Assembly: GCF_031202265.1 (NCBI RefSeq)
Contig: NZ_CP100604.1
Location: 4,570,501-4,634,500, forward strand
DNA length: 64,000 nt
DNA from: Bradyrhizobium sp. Ash2021
GTDB lineage: Bacteria; Pseudomonadota; Alphaproteobacteria; Rhizobiales; Xanthobacteraceae
Reading direction: 5' to 3'
Shown here: positions 50,939 to 58,704 of the stretch, in pieces
Layout of the letters: each line of letters begins with the position of its first letter
How positions within the stretch are numbered: the stretch's first letter is position 1
Program-made: the position numbers and the translations under genes
The notes under the pieces: model-generated
Told to the model about the DNA's origin: nothing
The model's database searches: none
The model's input: only the letters and a program-made list of their open reading frames with translations

Positions 50939-51247
50939 ATGAGCAGACGACCCCGGCGGAACCACTCACCGGCCTTCAAGGCGAAGGTGGCTCTGGCCGC
51001 CATCAAGGGCGATCGGACGATAGCCCAGCTGGCGGAGCATTTCGACGTTCACCCCAATCAGATTACGGCCTGGAAATCACAGCTTGAGGGCGGCGCCTCT
51101 GATATTTTCGGATCGGGGGGCGGGACGCCGGCCACGCCCGCGGTCGATGTGAAGTCGCTGCATGCCAAGATCGGGGAGCTGACGCTGGAGAACGATTTTT
51201 TAGAAGGCGCGCTCACCAAGGCGGGATTGCTGAGCGCAAAGCGATGA
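50939..51247 (+). CDS. IS3-family transposase OrfA, copy 2
   Basis: The product is 102 residues and identical to copy 1. It has the same helix-turn-helix and zipper segments and the same ATGA overlap with OrfB. Confidence 0.88.
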   Translation: MSRRPRRNHSPAFKAKVALAAIKGDRTIAQLAEHFDVHPNQITAWKSQLEGGASDIFGSGGGTPATPAVDVKSLHAKIGELTLENDFLEGALTKAGLLSAKR

Positions 51248-52071
51248 TCGACCGTAAGCACGATCTGTCGATCACCAAGCAGGCAGAGATTTTGAAGGTC
51301 AGTCGCGGCAGCGTGTACTATCTGCCGCGTCCAGTCTCTTCAGCCGACCTCGAGATCATGCAGCGTCTCGATCGGCTGCACCTGGAGTATCCCTTCGCCG
51401 GTTCGCGTATGTTGCGAGGCCTGCTGGCTTTGCAGGGGTGCAAGATCGGCCGCCGGCATGTGAAGACGCTCATGCGGCGGATGGGGATAGAGGCGCTCTA
51501 TCGCCGTCCGCGCACCACCAAGCCCGAGCCCGGCCACAAGATCTATCCGTATCTGCTGCGCGGCATCGAGATCCGGCGGCCGAACCAGGTCTGGGCCATG
51601 GACATCACGTACATTCCGATGGCGCACGGCTTCGTCTATCTCGCCGTGGTGCTGGACTGGGCGACACGTCGTGTTCTGTCGTGGCGGCTGTCGATCACGA
51701 TGGAGGCGGCCTTCTGCGTCGAGACCCTGGAAGATGCCTTGGCTCGCCACGGCAAGCCGGACATCTTCAACACCGATCAGGGCTCTCAGTTCACCGGCGC
51801 GGCGTTCACCGGCCTGCTCGCCAGCAATGGCATCGCCATCAGCATGGATGGCAAAGGGGCCTGGCGGGACAATGTGTTCGTCGAACGGCTGTGGCGCAGC
51901 GTCAAATACGAGGAGGTCTATCTGCGAGCCTACGAAACCGTCGGCGAGGCGCGACATTCGATCGGCCGGTATCTCGACTTTTACAACGGCCGACGTCCTC
52001 ATTCGAGTCTTGACGACATGACCCCGGATCAAGCCTACTTCGATCTTCCGCCGCTCCGCGCGGCGGCCTAA
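51244..52071 (+). CDS. IS3-family transposase OrfB, copy 2
   Basis: The product is 275 residues and identical to copy 1, with the same DDE residues. Identity of both copies points to recent transposition or conversion. Confidence 0.9.
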   Translation: MIDRKHDLSITKQAEILKVSRGSVYYLPRPVSSADLEIMQRLDRLHLEYPFAGSRMLRGLLALQGCKIGRRHVKTLMRRMGIEALYRRPRTTKPEPGHKIYPYLLRGIEIRRPNQVWAMDITYIPMAHGFVYLAVVLDWATRRVLSWRLSITMEAAFCVETLEDALARHGKPDIFNTDQGSQFTGAAFTGLLASNGIAISMDGKGAWRDNVFVERLWRSVKYEEVYLRAYETVGEARHSIGRYLDFYNGRRPHSSLDDMTPDQAYFDLPPLRAAA

Positions 52072-52189
52072 CCTCGGCAGAGGCTCCACTTATCGACGCG
52101 GAATTTTTGTTCAGACAACCGGGGCCAGCTCATAGGCCACTCGGCGATTTATCACTTGGTGAGAATTGAGCCCGCTTCGGGCAAGGAAA

Positions 52190-52212
52190 AACCCGCCGGG
52201 TTAGGGCGGGTT
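52190..52212 (-). terminator. Terminator of the HTH/HicA-like operon
   Basis: AACCCGCC and GGCGGGTT pair over a GGGTTAG-type loop. On the minus strand the stem is followed by TTTCC. It lies eight bases after the stop of the gene ending at 52220. Confidence 0.75.
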
Positions 52213-52219
52213 TTCAGAG

Positions 52220-52753
52220 CTATGCTCTTAGTTCTTGATAGAATTTTTTGGCGAAGATTGCCTCAAAGCCGTCCGGCTGTACGAGGGCGAGATTTGCCTC
52301 TCGAACAATCTTGGCTTCGACGACGACACGTCTGGCTATCGTTCTGCGTTTGAACATCCATCGGGCTACTGCCACCCAATCCCACAGCGGACTCTCCGTT
52401 GTGACTCTGGCGACCGGTGCGGGAAAATCTTCCGCTCGCTCTCCCTTAGCGTACAGAGAGACTGCTGCGCGCGATATGTTCGCGCGTGCCGCGATGTCAG
52501 ACAAGCTCACCAAGTAGTCGGGCTCGATGTGTTCAACGATGGCACCAGCGCTTTGTACATCCTTTACAGCAGACAAAAGCGCATGCACGAAATTGCGCCC
52601 CTCTCTGGTGAACTCAAGAACGATAGCGCCTTTTTGGATTGAAATGGTCGCGTCATCGCAGCCCGCTTTAAAGAATCTATCTTCAAAGTCGTCAGCCTCG
52701 TAATCCATTCCTGATGCGATAATTGTGAAGTTAAAAACGCTCATTTCATTCAC
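52220..52753 (-). CDS. HTH protein, likely antitoxin of a HicA-like pair
   Basis: The product is 177 residues. The N-terminal half (about 1-85) forms an alpha/beta domain (ASGMDYEADDFEDRFFKAGC, TISIQKGAIVLEFTREG). The C-terminal half has a helix-turn-helix, VSLSDIAARANISRAAVSLY, then FPAPVARVTTESPLWDW. It overlaps the upstream small gene by eight bases, so both are made together. I infer an antitoxin that binds toxin and operator; the dyad at 52991-53017 is a candidate operator. Alternative: a plain regulator. Confidence 0.55.
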   Translation of the reverse strand: MNEMSVFNFTIIASGMDYEADDFEDRFFKAGCDDATISIQKGAIVLEFTREGRNFVHALLSAVKDVQSAGAIVEHIEPDYLVSLSDIAARANISRAAVSLYAKGERAEDFPAPVARVTTESPLWDWVAVARWMFKRRTIARRVVVEAKIVREANLALVQPDGFEAIFAKKFYQELRA

Positions 52754-52976
52754 CGTTGTGGTTGCAGCGGTTCACAATTCGTATGATATCCTTGGCATGC
52801 GACTCCGGCACCCTGGGCGTGGACCAAACGGAGATGCGGCACCCGTCTCTTGTGTGATGGGGACAAAAAATCCTTCCCCAAATCGAACCGGCTGACATCG
52901 CAACTGTCCAACCCTTTGATTCAGCGTAGGAAATGGCAGATTCAATCTCCTTCTTGGAGTGCTTTGACCGAGCCAT
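52746..52976 (-). CDS. HicA-like small toxin candidate
   Basis: The product is 76 residues: KHSKKEIESAISYAESKGWT, then GSIWGRIFCPHHTRDGCRIS and STPRVPESHAKDIIRIVNRC. This resembles the small double-stranded-RNA-binding fold of HicA toxins and of related island proteins. In relatives I recall, a histidine sits in the GHxWG position; here it reads GSIWG, so the active site may be changed. It is the first gene of a two-gene operon. Confidence 0.5.
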   Translation of the reverse strand: MARSKHSKKEIESAISYAESKGWTVAMSAGSIWGRIFCPHHTRDGCRISVWSTPRVPESHAKDIIRIVNRCNHNGE

Positions 52977-52990
52977 TCTGTCAACTTCTT

Positions 52991-53017
52991 GTTGACGAAC
53001 TGTAAACAGATGTCAAC
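52991..53017. promoter_or_regulatory. Dyad operator upstream of the HicA-like operon
   Basis: GTTGAC (52991-52996), CTGT (53000-53003), ACAG (53006-53009) and GTCAAC (53012-53017) form a nested inverted repeat. It lies 15 bases before the minus-strand start at 52976. A TTGACA-type -35 box overlaps it on the minus strand. Such a site fits autoregulation. Confidence 0.55.
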
Positions 53018-53108
53018 ACCATTTAGTTCCTTCAACCCCCTGCAGGTTCAATATCGTTAATCAATATACTGAGAGTTGCACTTGCGCCACGGGCCTAAGC
53101 CATTCAAT

Positions 53109-53309
53109 TCACTGCTTTCCACCCTCAATTACCGTAAGCTTGCGCCGCCGATCCGGAGGGGGCTCAGTCGGCAATATGGCGCTGCCAATAGCCGGTGAAG
53201 TCCACCGACTTGCCCGCTTCATCACCAGCGCCGATACGCGGCTCACCTGATCGCCATTCGAGATGCTGCGGTTATGCGAGTCGCTGCTGGCCGCCCGATC
53301 CGGGTTCAT
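53109..53309 (-). CDS. Doubtful small ORF in a decayed region
   Basis: The frame encodes 66 residues and its ATG overlaps the stop of the upstream pseudogene as ATGA. Another frame of the same DNA reads GKSVDFTGYWQRHIAD, which seems more protein-like and matches the remnant at 24275-24350. So the annotated frame may not be real. Confidence 0.25.
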   Translation of the reverse strand: MNPDRAASSDSHNRSISNGDQVSRVSALVMKRASRWTSPAIGSAILPTEPPPDRRRKLTVIEGGKQ

Positions 53310-53530
53310 TTGATCACTCGATAGGCCTTGGCCCGCTTGTGTCGCGGCGGCGGCGTCGCCGGGTCCGGCTTGCCGTGGTTCAACGCCCGCAGGACAGCGA
53401 CATGCGCCAGCATGACGATGCCGCCGCGATCGGCCGCGTCGATCAGCATCTGCATCGCGAGTTGCCAGTGTTCTTGCGCGGACGTTCTTCGCCGGCAAAG
53501 CCAAGATGTAGCCGGCGGCGTCCTTGAGCG
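53306..53530 (-). pseudogene. Frameshifted small hypothetical gene
   Basis: One frame reads VTLKDAAGYILALPAKNVRA. A second frame takes over with EHWQLAMQMLIDAADRGGIV, then MLAHVAVLRALNHGKPDP and ends KAYRVIK. Joined, they match a type of small protein that I recall from Bradyrhizobium genomes. A single indel near 53470 breaks the gene; a sequencing error is possible. Confidence 0.55.
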
Positions 53531-53827
53531 TGACGGAGCTGGCCACCGCCGGGCAGGGGGATCGGGTCGTCAAACCGGCGTTGCCAGCCGGTGTCCGGTC
53601 TCACTGGCTTCGCCAGCCGGTTCCACGGCCGGCAGCCCGGCCAACTCTGGGAAACGGCGTATCTCCGGCGAGCTATTCCCTCGGGAGTGCGCTCTGGCAG
53701 TGGTACTCGGGCTACGCAGTCCGGCGACGTTCCTGAAACGGGCTTTGGTGCCGATTTGTTCTTATAGGCGAGTGGGGTACTGGCCTATTTTAACCCTTTA
53801 GTGGCCTAAGTAGAATTTCGGAGTGTC

Positions 53828-54052
53828 CTAATTCGATTTTTGGGCACTGGCGCGTCCGGGCCTAGCTCGTGCAGGCTTTCCGTCTGGACGCTTGACCAGT
53901 TCGAATGTGGCAACGTGGGTGCTTTCCGCCCAAGACTCCAATACCGCCCCGCAGACTTCACAGGATACGTGACCGCTATGCGGCATTAAGCACATCGGTT
54001 CGATGCGCTTATATTCAGCGCCCCACCCACACCGGACAAGCGTTGTTTCCAT
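53828..54052 (-). CDS. Small zinc-ribbon-like protein
   Basis: From ATG 54052 the protein has about 74 residues: METTLVRCGWGAEYKRIEPM, then SCEVCGAVLESWAESTHVAT and a basic Pro/Arg-rich tail. It has CEVC as one half of a zinc site. It resembles the element 1 protein at 26363-26545 (ECAVCGETIENW). An upstream ATG at 54073 is the alternative. GTCCTAATT lies just after the stop. Confidence 0.5.
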   Translation of the reverse strand: METTLVRCGWGAEYKRIEPMCLMPHSGHVSCEVCGAVLESWAESTHVATFELVKRPDGKPARARPGRASAQKSN

Positions 54053-54172
54053 TCTCGAAATATGCGCCCGCAACCACCCGTTTTCCAGTGTCGATCGCGT
54101 GTGGTATGGGGCGGAAACTAAGGCCGCCTCAGTTGGCGGCCTCTGTCATGTCGAGCCAATGGTGCCACGGCA

Positions 54173-54835
54173 TCAGGCTGCTTGCACGTCTTCCTTGTCC
54201 AGGCCCAGCGCCACAATTTTCAGCGCGTCATCCGGCAACGGCCGCTGCAGAGCCTTCGCCTCGTCCCACGGCGCACGCATCCAGACATCGCGCTCTTCGT
54301 CGGTCGTCAGAATCACCGGCATCGCCTTCGGATGGATCGGCTCAACGATAGCGTTCGGTGTCGTCGTCAAGAAGCCATAGACCAGGTGAGGGCCGGGCAC
54401 CGGCTTGGACTTGGTGCCCCGGTCACCCTTGAACTCGGTCCAGATGCCGGCGAAGGCCGCCAGCGGCCGGTCGTCACTGAGCGCGAACCAGACGACGTCC
54501 TTCTTTCTGGTCTCCGGGTTCGGCTCCGGCGCGTACTCGGCGAAGCTGTTGAACGGGACCAGGACCCGGTTCTCGGGCTTCAGCCAGCCGCGCCAGTGGG
54601 GCGACGACGTGTTCCGGATGTTGGTGACCGGCGGACCGCCGAACTTCGGCGGCGGCGGCATGCCCCAGCGCATCGTGGTCAGCTCGGTGCCGGTGTCGGT
54701 GTTGCGCACGACCGGTGCCGGATAGTCCGGAAAGACGCCCGGCATCGGCGGCAAGTTGCCGATGTAGCGGTTCACGACGCGGAACAGCGCGATGATCGCC
54801 GCCTGGTTCGTGGTGATGCTGTAGAGGTTGCACAT
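54173..54835 (-). CDS. SRAP-family DNA-protein crosslink protein (YedK/HMCES-like)
   Basis: The product is 220 residues from ATG 54835, chosen because SRAP proteins must begin Met-Cys; Cys2 is the catalytic residue that binds abasic sites. [14 protein letters not shown], then [40 protein letters not shown] and [10 protein letters not shown] mark the family. The usual catalytic Asn and Glu (NIRNT, FAEY) are present. It shields single-stranded DNA abasic sites in the cytoplasm. SRAP genes are common on islands and phages. Confidence 0.88.
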   Translation of the reverse strand: MCNLYSITTNQAAIIALFRVVNRYIGNLPPMPGVFPDYPAPVVRNTDTGTELTTMRWGMPPPPKFGGPPVTNIRNTSSPHWRGWLKPENRVLVPFNSFAEYAPEPNPETRKKDVVWFALSDDRPLAAFAGIWTEFKGDRGTKSKPVPGPHLVYGFLTTTPNAIVEPIHPKAMPVILTTDEERDVWMRAPWDEAKALQRPLPDDALKIVALGLDKEDVQAA

Positions 54836-54861
54836 TGAGTGGCTGGGGGACTTCGAATGCT

Positions 54862-55656
54862 TCACTTATCCTTTTGATCGGTCTGCCTCACAACATCCAT
54901 CGCCCGTTCGAGGTCTTGCCGAATACTTTGGTCCAATAAGGCCGCCCTATTTAAGTTGTGGCTTTGGAACCCCGAGGGAGTGCGGATTAAGCCGGTCATT
55001 GGGGGAATGCCAAGTTGCATGTTGGTCAGCTCTCGGTTTGTCGCCATGTCTTCCTCTAGACCGGCAATTTTACCCCTGAGTGCCGCCAACTCCCCAGCCA
55101 AGGCTTGCAGGGCCGGTGTGGCGTGGCTGTCTAGTTCGAATTTCGCGCGGGCATGGGTGATCGGGTTCTCGACCTCAAATCCCTCCTTTGTCACGTCGAG
55201 AACGACGCTCTCAAGCGCGGTCCTTGCCTGCTCGATGTCCTTAAAATCTCTTCGAGAAAAATAAATCGCCCGATAGGGCGCTACATCAAACGGGATTTTC
55301 CAGTCTTCATGTATGACGTGGATCGTTGGAAGCCGAACCATATGGCGAACGGCCAACTCGTAAAAGGCGTTCGCGTTGTGCATGCTCATGTCCGCAATGA
55401 CGAGATCGGCCGTCATCAGCCGATTTATTACCTGTGAATTTATGTCGCCCGGAGCTTTGATTTCGTCGGCTCGCTCCACAAAATAATCGGCGAAGTTAGA
55501 CCGAAATACCGGTCGGATTATGCCATCCAGCAACCAATCGGCATGCGTCGCTCGCCGAAATCTTCGTTGTCCGCAGCGCGACCAGATGGCTGCGCTTATA
55601 GGGGTAGCCCCGGACCTGCGAGCAGTTCTTGCAGCGCATGTAGCGTTCCAGTTCAT
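54862..55656 (-). CDS. Nucleoside 2-deoxyribosyltransferase-like protein, N-terminus truncated
   Basis: Residues from [14 protein letters not shown] (base 55545 leftward) form a recognisable domain: [40 protein letters not shown] and [27 protein letters not shown] carries the expected nucleophile Glu of the deoxyribosyltransferase/TIR-like fold. A charged C-terminal part follows, without a named domain. The first 37 residues of the frame are basic and belong to a shadow of the neighbouring gene, so the true N-terminus (nucleotide-binding loop) has been lost at the junction. The product is probably inactive or altered. Confidence 0.6.
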   Translation of the reverse strand: MNWNATCAARTARRSGATPISAAIWSRCGQRRFRRATHADWLLDGIIRPVFRSNFADYFVERADEIKAPGDINSQVINRLMTADLVIADMSMHNANAFYELAVRHMVRLPTIHVIHEDWKIPFDVAPYRAIYFSRRDFKDIEQARTALESVVLDVTKEGFEVENPITHARAKFELDSHATPALQALAGELAALRGKIAGLEEDMATNRELTNMQLGIPPMTGLIRTPSGFQSHNLNRAALLDQSIRQDLERAMDVVRQTDQKDK

Positions 55657-55927
55657 GGACCGGCGTCGTTTTTGCCCGTCGCACGACGTTCAGGTCGACC
55701 GTTTGATGGGTATTGCAGCCCAGACATTTCACTTCAAGGTAGAGATAGCCGGCATTGAGCGCGTCGCCCAGTGCCGGGGAGGGCTGGGCTGGGCCCTGAA
55801 AGCCGAGCATGCGCTTGTTCCACGCTTCGCAGGCGAGCCGGTCGGCGGTCTTGCGGGCCTCGGCAGCGACCTCTGCCGCGTGCCGGACCGACCCGCCGTA
55901 GATTGTCTCACGTGACTTGGTGCCCAT
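55496..55927 (-). CDS. Zinc-ribbon hypothetical protein with a foreign C-terminus
   Basis: The product is 143 residues. AGYLYLEVKCLGCNTHQTVD, then [20 protein letters not shown] and [12 protein letters not shown] is a type of protein I recall from Bradyrhizobium, with two CxxC pairs for zinc. After Asp127 (base 55547) the sequence changes to [16 protein letters not shown], which is a shadow of the deoxyribosyltransferase-like gene. So its end was replaced at a junction near 55546. Confidence 0.6.
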   Translation of the reverse strand: MGTKSRETIYGGSVRHAAEVAAEARKTADRLACEAWNKRMLGFQGPAQPSPALGDALNAGYLYLEVKCLGCNTHQTVDLNVVRRAKTTPVHELERYMRCKNCSQVRGYPYKRSHLVALRTTKISASDACRLVAGWHNPTGISV

Positions 55928-56029
55928 GCCGGGAAGAATGCGCCCGCCCGGTCGATGTCGGCAAGCCGCTACGGATTGCGCGTTGGCAAACGCGGCAACG
56001 CAAGGGCAGTTGGACCAATACAGAACATC

Positions 56030-56065
56030 GAGTGACTAACCGATTCGAGATCAGTGACTAACCGG
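56030..56065. repeat. Right arm-type integrase sites of element 2
   Basis: GAGTGACTAACCG at 56030-56042 and CAGTGACTAACCGG at 56052-56065 repeat the motif found twice at the left end of element 2. They lie 40 to 75 bases left of the tRNA fragment. Confidence 0.55.
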
Positions 56066-56104
56066 AGAACAACCCTTTGATCTCGGTGAGAAATGCTTGG
56101 CTAG

Positions 56105-56155
56105 TGGCGATCCCAGCAGGATTCGAACCTGCAACCCACGGAGTAGAAATCCGTT
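56105..56155 (-). pseudogene. 3' fragment of tRNA-Arg(TCT), att site between elements 2 and 3
   Basis: On the minus strand the fragment holds an anticodon stem ACGGA/TCCGT with loop TTTCTAC (anticodon TCT). A T arm GCAGG TTCGAAT CCTGC and the acceptor 3' strand TGGGATC with G and CCA follow. The 5' half (acceptor 5' strand and D arm) is missing. It is therefore the displaced 3' end left by integration, and the intact tRNA is expected at the far end of element 3. Confidence 0.75.
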
Positions 56156-56208
56156 CCAAGCCTAGACATGTCAATGGCTTATCTGTTTCGTGTACCAATG
56201 GCGTACCA

Positions 56209-57366
56209 TCAGGACCCGAGAAGCCGTAGTTCAACGCCTTCGGCCGCGCGCTGGTCGGCTTCGCTGTCGGCGAACAGATGGCCGTAGGTGTCAAACGTCA
56301 CCTTGATCGAGCTATGGCCCATCAGTGTCTGGATTTGTTTGGGGTTATGGCCTTGTTCGATCCACAGCGAGGCGCAGGCGTGGCGCAGGGCGTGCAGGCC
56401 GTATTTGGCCACGGTGACCGTCACAGGCTTTCCGGCCTCGTCCAGAGCCTCTCTCTGGGCCGTAATTCCGGCCCCGATCTGGATCGGTGCGAAACCGCGG
56501 TCGATCAGATTCGCATAGGACTCCACCTTGCCGATACCGTTCGGAAAAACGAGATCGAGATCGCCCTTCGGGCAGGCCAGCTTCCATTCGCGGAGCGCAT
56601 TCAAGACCATAGGGGGCATCCGAAGCGATCGGTAGGCGGCTTTGGACTTCAGCTTGCCAATCTTGTGGGAGGCGTCGGCCCGCTGATTGACGTGGATCTG
56701 GCGGGCCTCAAAGTCGACGTCGACCCACCGCAGGCCGCGGAGCTCGCTGGCCCGAAGGCCGCAGAACGTCGCCACCAGCACCAGGGCCCGCCACCGGCGG
56801 CTCTTGCGCGCCGTTGCGCCGGCAATGATGGCCTGCAACTCCGCCTTGGTGGGAATGACGGGGCGGGGATCGTCACGTTCGGGCAAATCCAGGTCGATCC
56901 CCACCGTTGGCGCGACCGATGACAGCCCGCGGCGCCGAGCCTCTTTGAAGATGGACCCCAGCGACCTGATGACCTTCTTGATCATTGCAGCCGAGCGGCC
57001 GCCATCTCGCAGCTGATCGGCGAACGCGTTCACGGCCGGAACCGTCATGTCCGACAGCTTTTTGGCTCCAATGAAGGGGGCAATGTGCAGGTCGACGTGC
57101 TGCTCATAGGCGTCGATCGTTGTGGCCTCGAGGTTCTTTTCGTTGCAGCGCTTGATCCACAGGGCGCCGGCGTCTTTGACGGTCGGCGATATGCTGCCAG
57201 GCGTGTGAACGCCGCGCGCCACGTCGTGGCAGGTTTCGACGAGCCAAGCCTCAGCGGCGCTCTTTTTCGGAAATTGTTTTTTGCGTCGAATGCCGCTGCC
57301 GTCGGTATATGATGCGCGCCAAACCACTAGGCCGGACGGAAGGATGCGCTTTCGGACGGTTGCCAT
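56209..57366 (-). CDS. Tyrosine recombinase (integrase) of element 3
   Basis: The product is 385 residues. An N-terminal arm-binding domain (VRKRILPSGLVVWRASYTDG) and a core-binding SAM-like domain (about 65-165) precede the catalytic part. That part has FCGLRASELRGLRW (first Arg), HALRHACASLW (H-x-x-R), then GHSSIKVTFDTYGHLF (His and the nucleophile Tyr). It should recombine at the tRNA-Arg 3' end. The gene stops 54 bases from the tRNA fragment; GTACCA direct repeats there may be its arm sites. It follows the upstream regulator by one base. Confidence 0.92.
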   Translation of the reverse strand: MATVRKRILPSGLVVWRASYTDGSGIRRKKQFPKKSAAEAWLVETCHDVARGVHTPGSISPTVKDAGALWIKRCNEKNLEATTIDAYEQHVDLHIAPFIGAKKLSDMTVPAVNAFADQLRDGGRSAAMIKKVIRSLGSIFKEARRRGLSSVAPTVGIDLDLPERDDPRPVIPTKAELQAIIAGATARKSRRWRALVLVATFCGLRASELRGLRWVDVDFEARQIHVNQRADASHKIGKLKSKAAYRSLRMPPMVLNALREWKLACPKGDLDLVFPNGIGKVESYANLIDRGFAPIQIGAGITAQREALDEAGKPVTVTVAKYGLHALRHACASLWIEQGHNPKQIQTLMGHSSIKVTFDTYGHLFADSEADQRAAEGVELRLLGS

Positions 57367-57367
57367 A

Positions 57368-57979
57368 TCAACGCTTTCTTAGGTTTGGAGCGACCGCATC
57401 AAGTCTTTCCATGCGATTTTTGGCTAAGCGCAGCTGGGACTTGGTTGGGGCGTCTTTCGCACTCAAAAGCTGGTGAAGCTCAAAAAACGTGTCACCGTGA
57501 AAGCCTGCCTCTAGTGAGAAATTGCCGCCACCTGGATGGTTGCTCAAGAAAAGTACCGGAACTTCTGGTTTTTCCTCGGTGTAGATCACACTACTCAAGC
57601 GAAGCCGGTTGACCTTTATGGACCTTATACGGTCGCTATCAGCTCCAGAGCTGATGGCTCTTGAAATGGCCGCGTGAATATTGGCAGCACCAACTAGGAG
57701 AGATTTGCTAGCCTGCGTCGGAATGCGCATGGCGCCGATCAAAATTTTTGTCGCGTTGCCGACCTCGCTCAGATTGTCCGTTGCGAGCGCGGCAACCATC
57801 AACATTGCCACCGAATCAGAATTTAGTGGAACGCCGCTGCCAGGACCCCGGCCGGGGATCGGTGACAACAGACCCGCGCGCATAAGCTCGCGCTGCCTCT
57901 CATAGAGAGCATGTTCCGAGAGGTTGAAAAAGATCTCCGAAAGAACAGGAATAAACTGCTTGAGGCTGCTCATGTTCAA
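57368..57979 (-). CDS. Phage-type regulator or hypothetical protein
   Basis: The product is 203 residues. YERQRELMRAGLLSPIPGRG, then PLNSDSVAMLMVAALATDNL resembles the helix-turn-helix-like start of prophage proteins with an AGLL...GRG motif found in rhizobial prophages. The rest is mixed alpha/beta. It stops one base before the integrase start, and its promoter faces the AlpA-like gene. I infer a lysogeny-type regulator; this is uncertain. Confidence 0.5.
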   Translation of the reverse strand: MNMSSLKQFIPVLSEIFFNLSEHALYERQRELMRAGLLSPIPGRGPGSGVPLNSDSVAMLMVAALATDNLSEVGNATKILIGAMRIPTQASKSLLVGAANIHAAISRAISSGADSDRIRSIKVNRLRLSSVIYTEEKPEVPVLFLSNHPGGGNFSLEAGFHGDTFFELHQLLSAKDAPTKSQLRLAKNRMERLDAVAPNLRKR

Positions 57980-58043
57980 ACGGTACTACGAAGAGGTGTA
58001 GAGCGTCCACCTTTTTCTTGCGAACATAAACGAAACATGCTTA

Positions 58044-58064
58044 GTAGTGTATGACGTACATTAC
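58044..58064. promoter_or_regulatory. Operator-like inverted repeat between divergent genes
   Basis: GTAGTGTA (58044-58051) and TACATTAC (58057-58064) form an inverted repeat with one mismatch and a five-base spacer. It sits in the 97-base gap between the leftward regulator and the rightward HTH gene. Confidence 0.45.
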
Positions 58065-58076
58065 TGAGGCCTAAAC

Positions 58077-58283
58077 ATGCTCGACCGAAACGGACCAGCC
58101 GACGACAATTGTCTTGTCTACGATCTGCTCGAAGCCGGATCCATGCTCGGCCTCAACCGCAACGCATCCTACGCTGCCGCAAAGCGGGGTGATATCCCGA
58201 CGATCAAGATAGGCAAGCTCATTAAGGTGCCCAAAGCGGCATTCCACCAAATGCTTGAACAGCCCGTCAAACAAGGCGGCTGA
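58077..58283 (+). CDS. Excisionase/AlpA-like helix-turn-helix protein
   Basis: The product is 68 residues. LLEAGSMLGLNRNASYAAAK, then RGDIPTIKIGKLIKVPKAAF is the winged helix-turn-helix of MerR-like excisionases. Such proteins bend attachment-site DNA or switch phage genes. It is the first rightward gene of element 3, next to a divergent regulator. Confidence 0.75.
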   Translation: MLDRNGPADDNCLVYDLLEAGSMLGLNRNASYAAAKRGDIPTIKIGKLIKVPKAAFHQMLEQPVKQGG

Positions 58284-58286
58284 AAC

Positions 58287-58523
58287 TTGGCCCGCGCCGG
58301 ATCGTCCCGAGCTCTGCAGCCCCGCAGCTTCGGCGGGCTAGTTTCTGTCACGCCCATTCGTGATCGGACAGGCGAGGGCGGTGACGCCTATTCCGTCTCC
58401 TATCACTCCCCAAGCGGAGACCTGGCTTGGCTTTCGCCCCGCATTGACTCGCAGGACCACGCTGAAGCTGCGGCGCGCGTATTGGCTGAATTCGTCGGCG
58501 GGAAGGTACTGCATGCCCCATAA
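58287..58523 (+). CDS. Small hypothetical phage protein
   Basis: The frame encodes about 78 residues with an uncertain start (TTG 58287). SVTPIRDRTGEGGDAYSVSY, then DSQDHAEAAARVLAEFVGG suggests a compact alpha/beta fold. Its stop overlaps the next gene by 11 bases. No family is recognised. Confidence 0.45.
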   Translation: MARAGSSRALQPRSFGGLVSVTPIRDRTGEGGDAYSVSYHSPSGDLAWLSPRIDSQDHAEAAARVLAEFVGGKVLHAP

Positions 58524-58704
58524 CGCAGAAAGGGTTGCCGGCCAGGGCAACCCAATCGCAATTTCAAAAGCGCTCGCAAAGCCCGCAGAGATTGCCACAA
58601 CCCCACAGGAAATTCAACGGCGTCGACTTGCCCGGCTGTTTTTATTGACGCCGGAAACGGCGGCGACGATCGCACATCTCGCATTCGCGGAGTTGCTGCG
58701 GTGA
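58513..58704 (+). CDS. Small hypothetical phage protein
   Basis: The product is 63 residues: IAISKALAKPAEIATTPQEI, then RRRLARLFLLTPETAATIAH. It is mainly helical and overlaps genes on both sides (11 bases before, four after). A GGAAG ribosome site lies upstream. Confidence 0.45.
   Translation: MPHNAERVAGQGNPIAISKALAKPAEIATTPQEIQRRRLARLFLLTPETAATIAHLAFAELLR

Larger units (their letters stand above)
50855..52132. mobile_element. IS3-family insertion sequence, copy 2
   Basis: This copy has the same length, ends and genes as copy 1. Its target duplication is TAG (50852-50854 and 52133-52135), different from that of copy 1. The insertions are therefore separate events. Confidence 0.88.
28928..56119. 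mobile_element. Putative integrative element 2
   Basis: The element is bounded by direct repeats of the tRNA 3' end. Its left end has a tyrosine integrase, a small partner protein, a ribbon-helix-helix regulator and a primase-helicase. GTGACTAAC-type sites lie inside both ends (28978, 29030, 56032, 56054). No conjugation genes are seen, so it resembles a mobilisable island or a satellite-like element with cargo. Size is about 27.2 kb. Confidence 0.65.

Noticed and set aside
49217..52135. Composite transposon made of two IS3 copies around a small gene
   Set aside because: Each copy has its own three-base target duplication (GCC, TAG), and the outer flanks do not match each other, so they are independent insertions.
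56105..56180. Complete tRNA gene
   Set aside because: The 5' acceptor strand and D arm are missing; only the anticodon arm, T arm and 3' acceptor strand are there.
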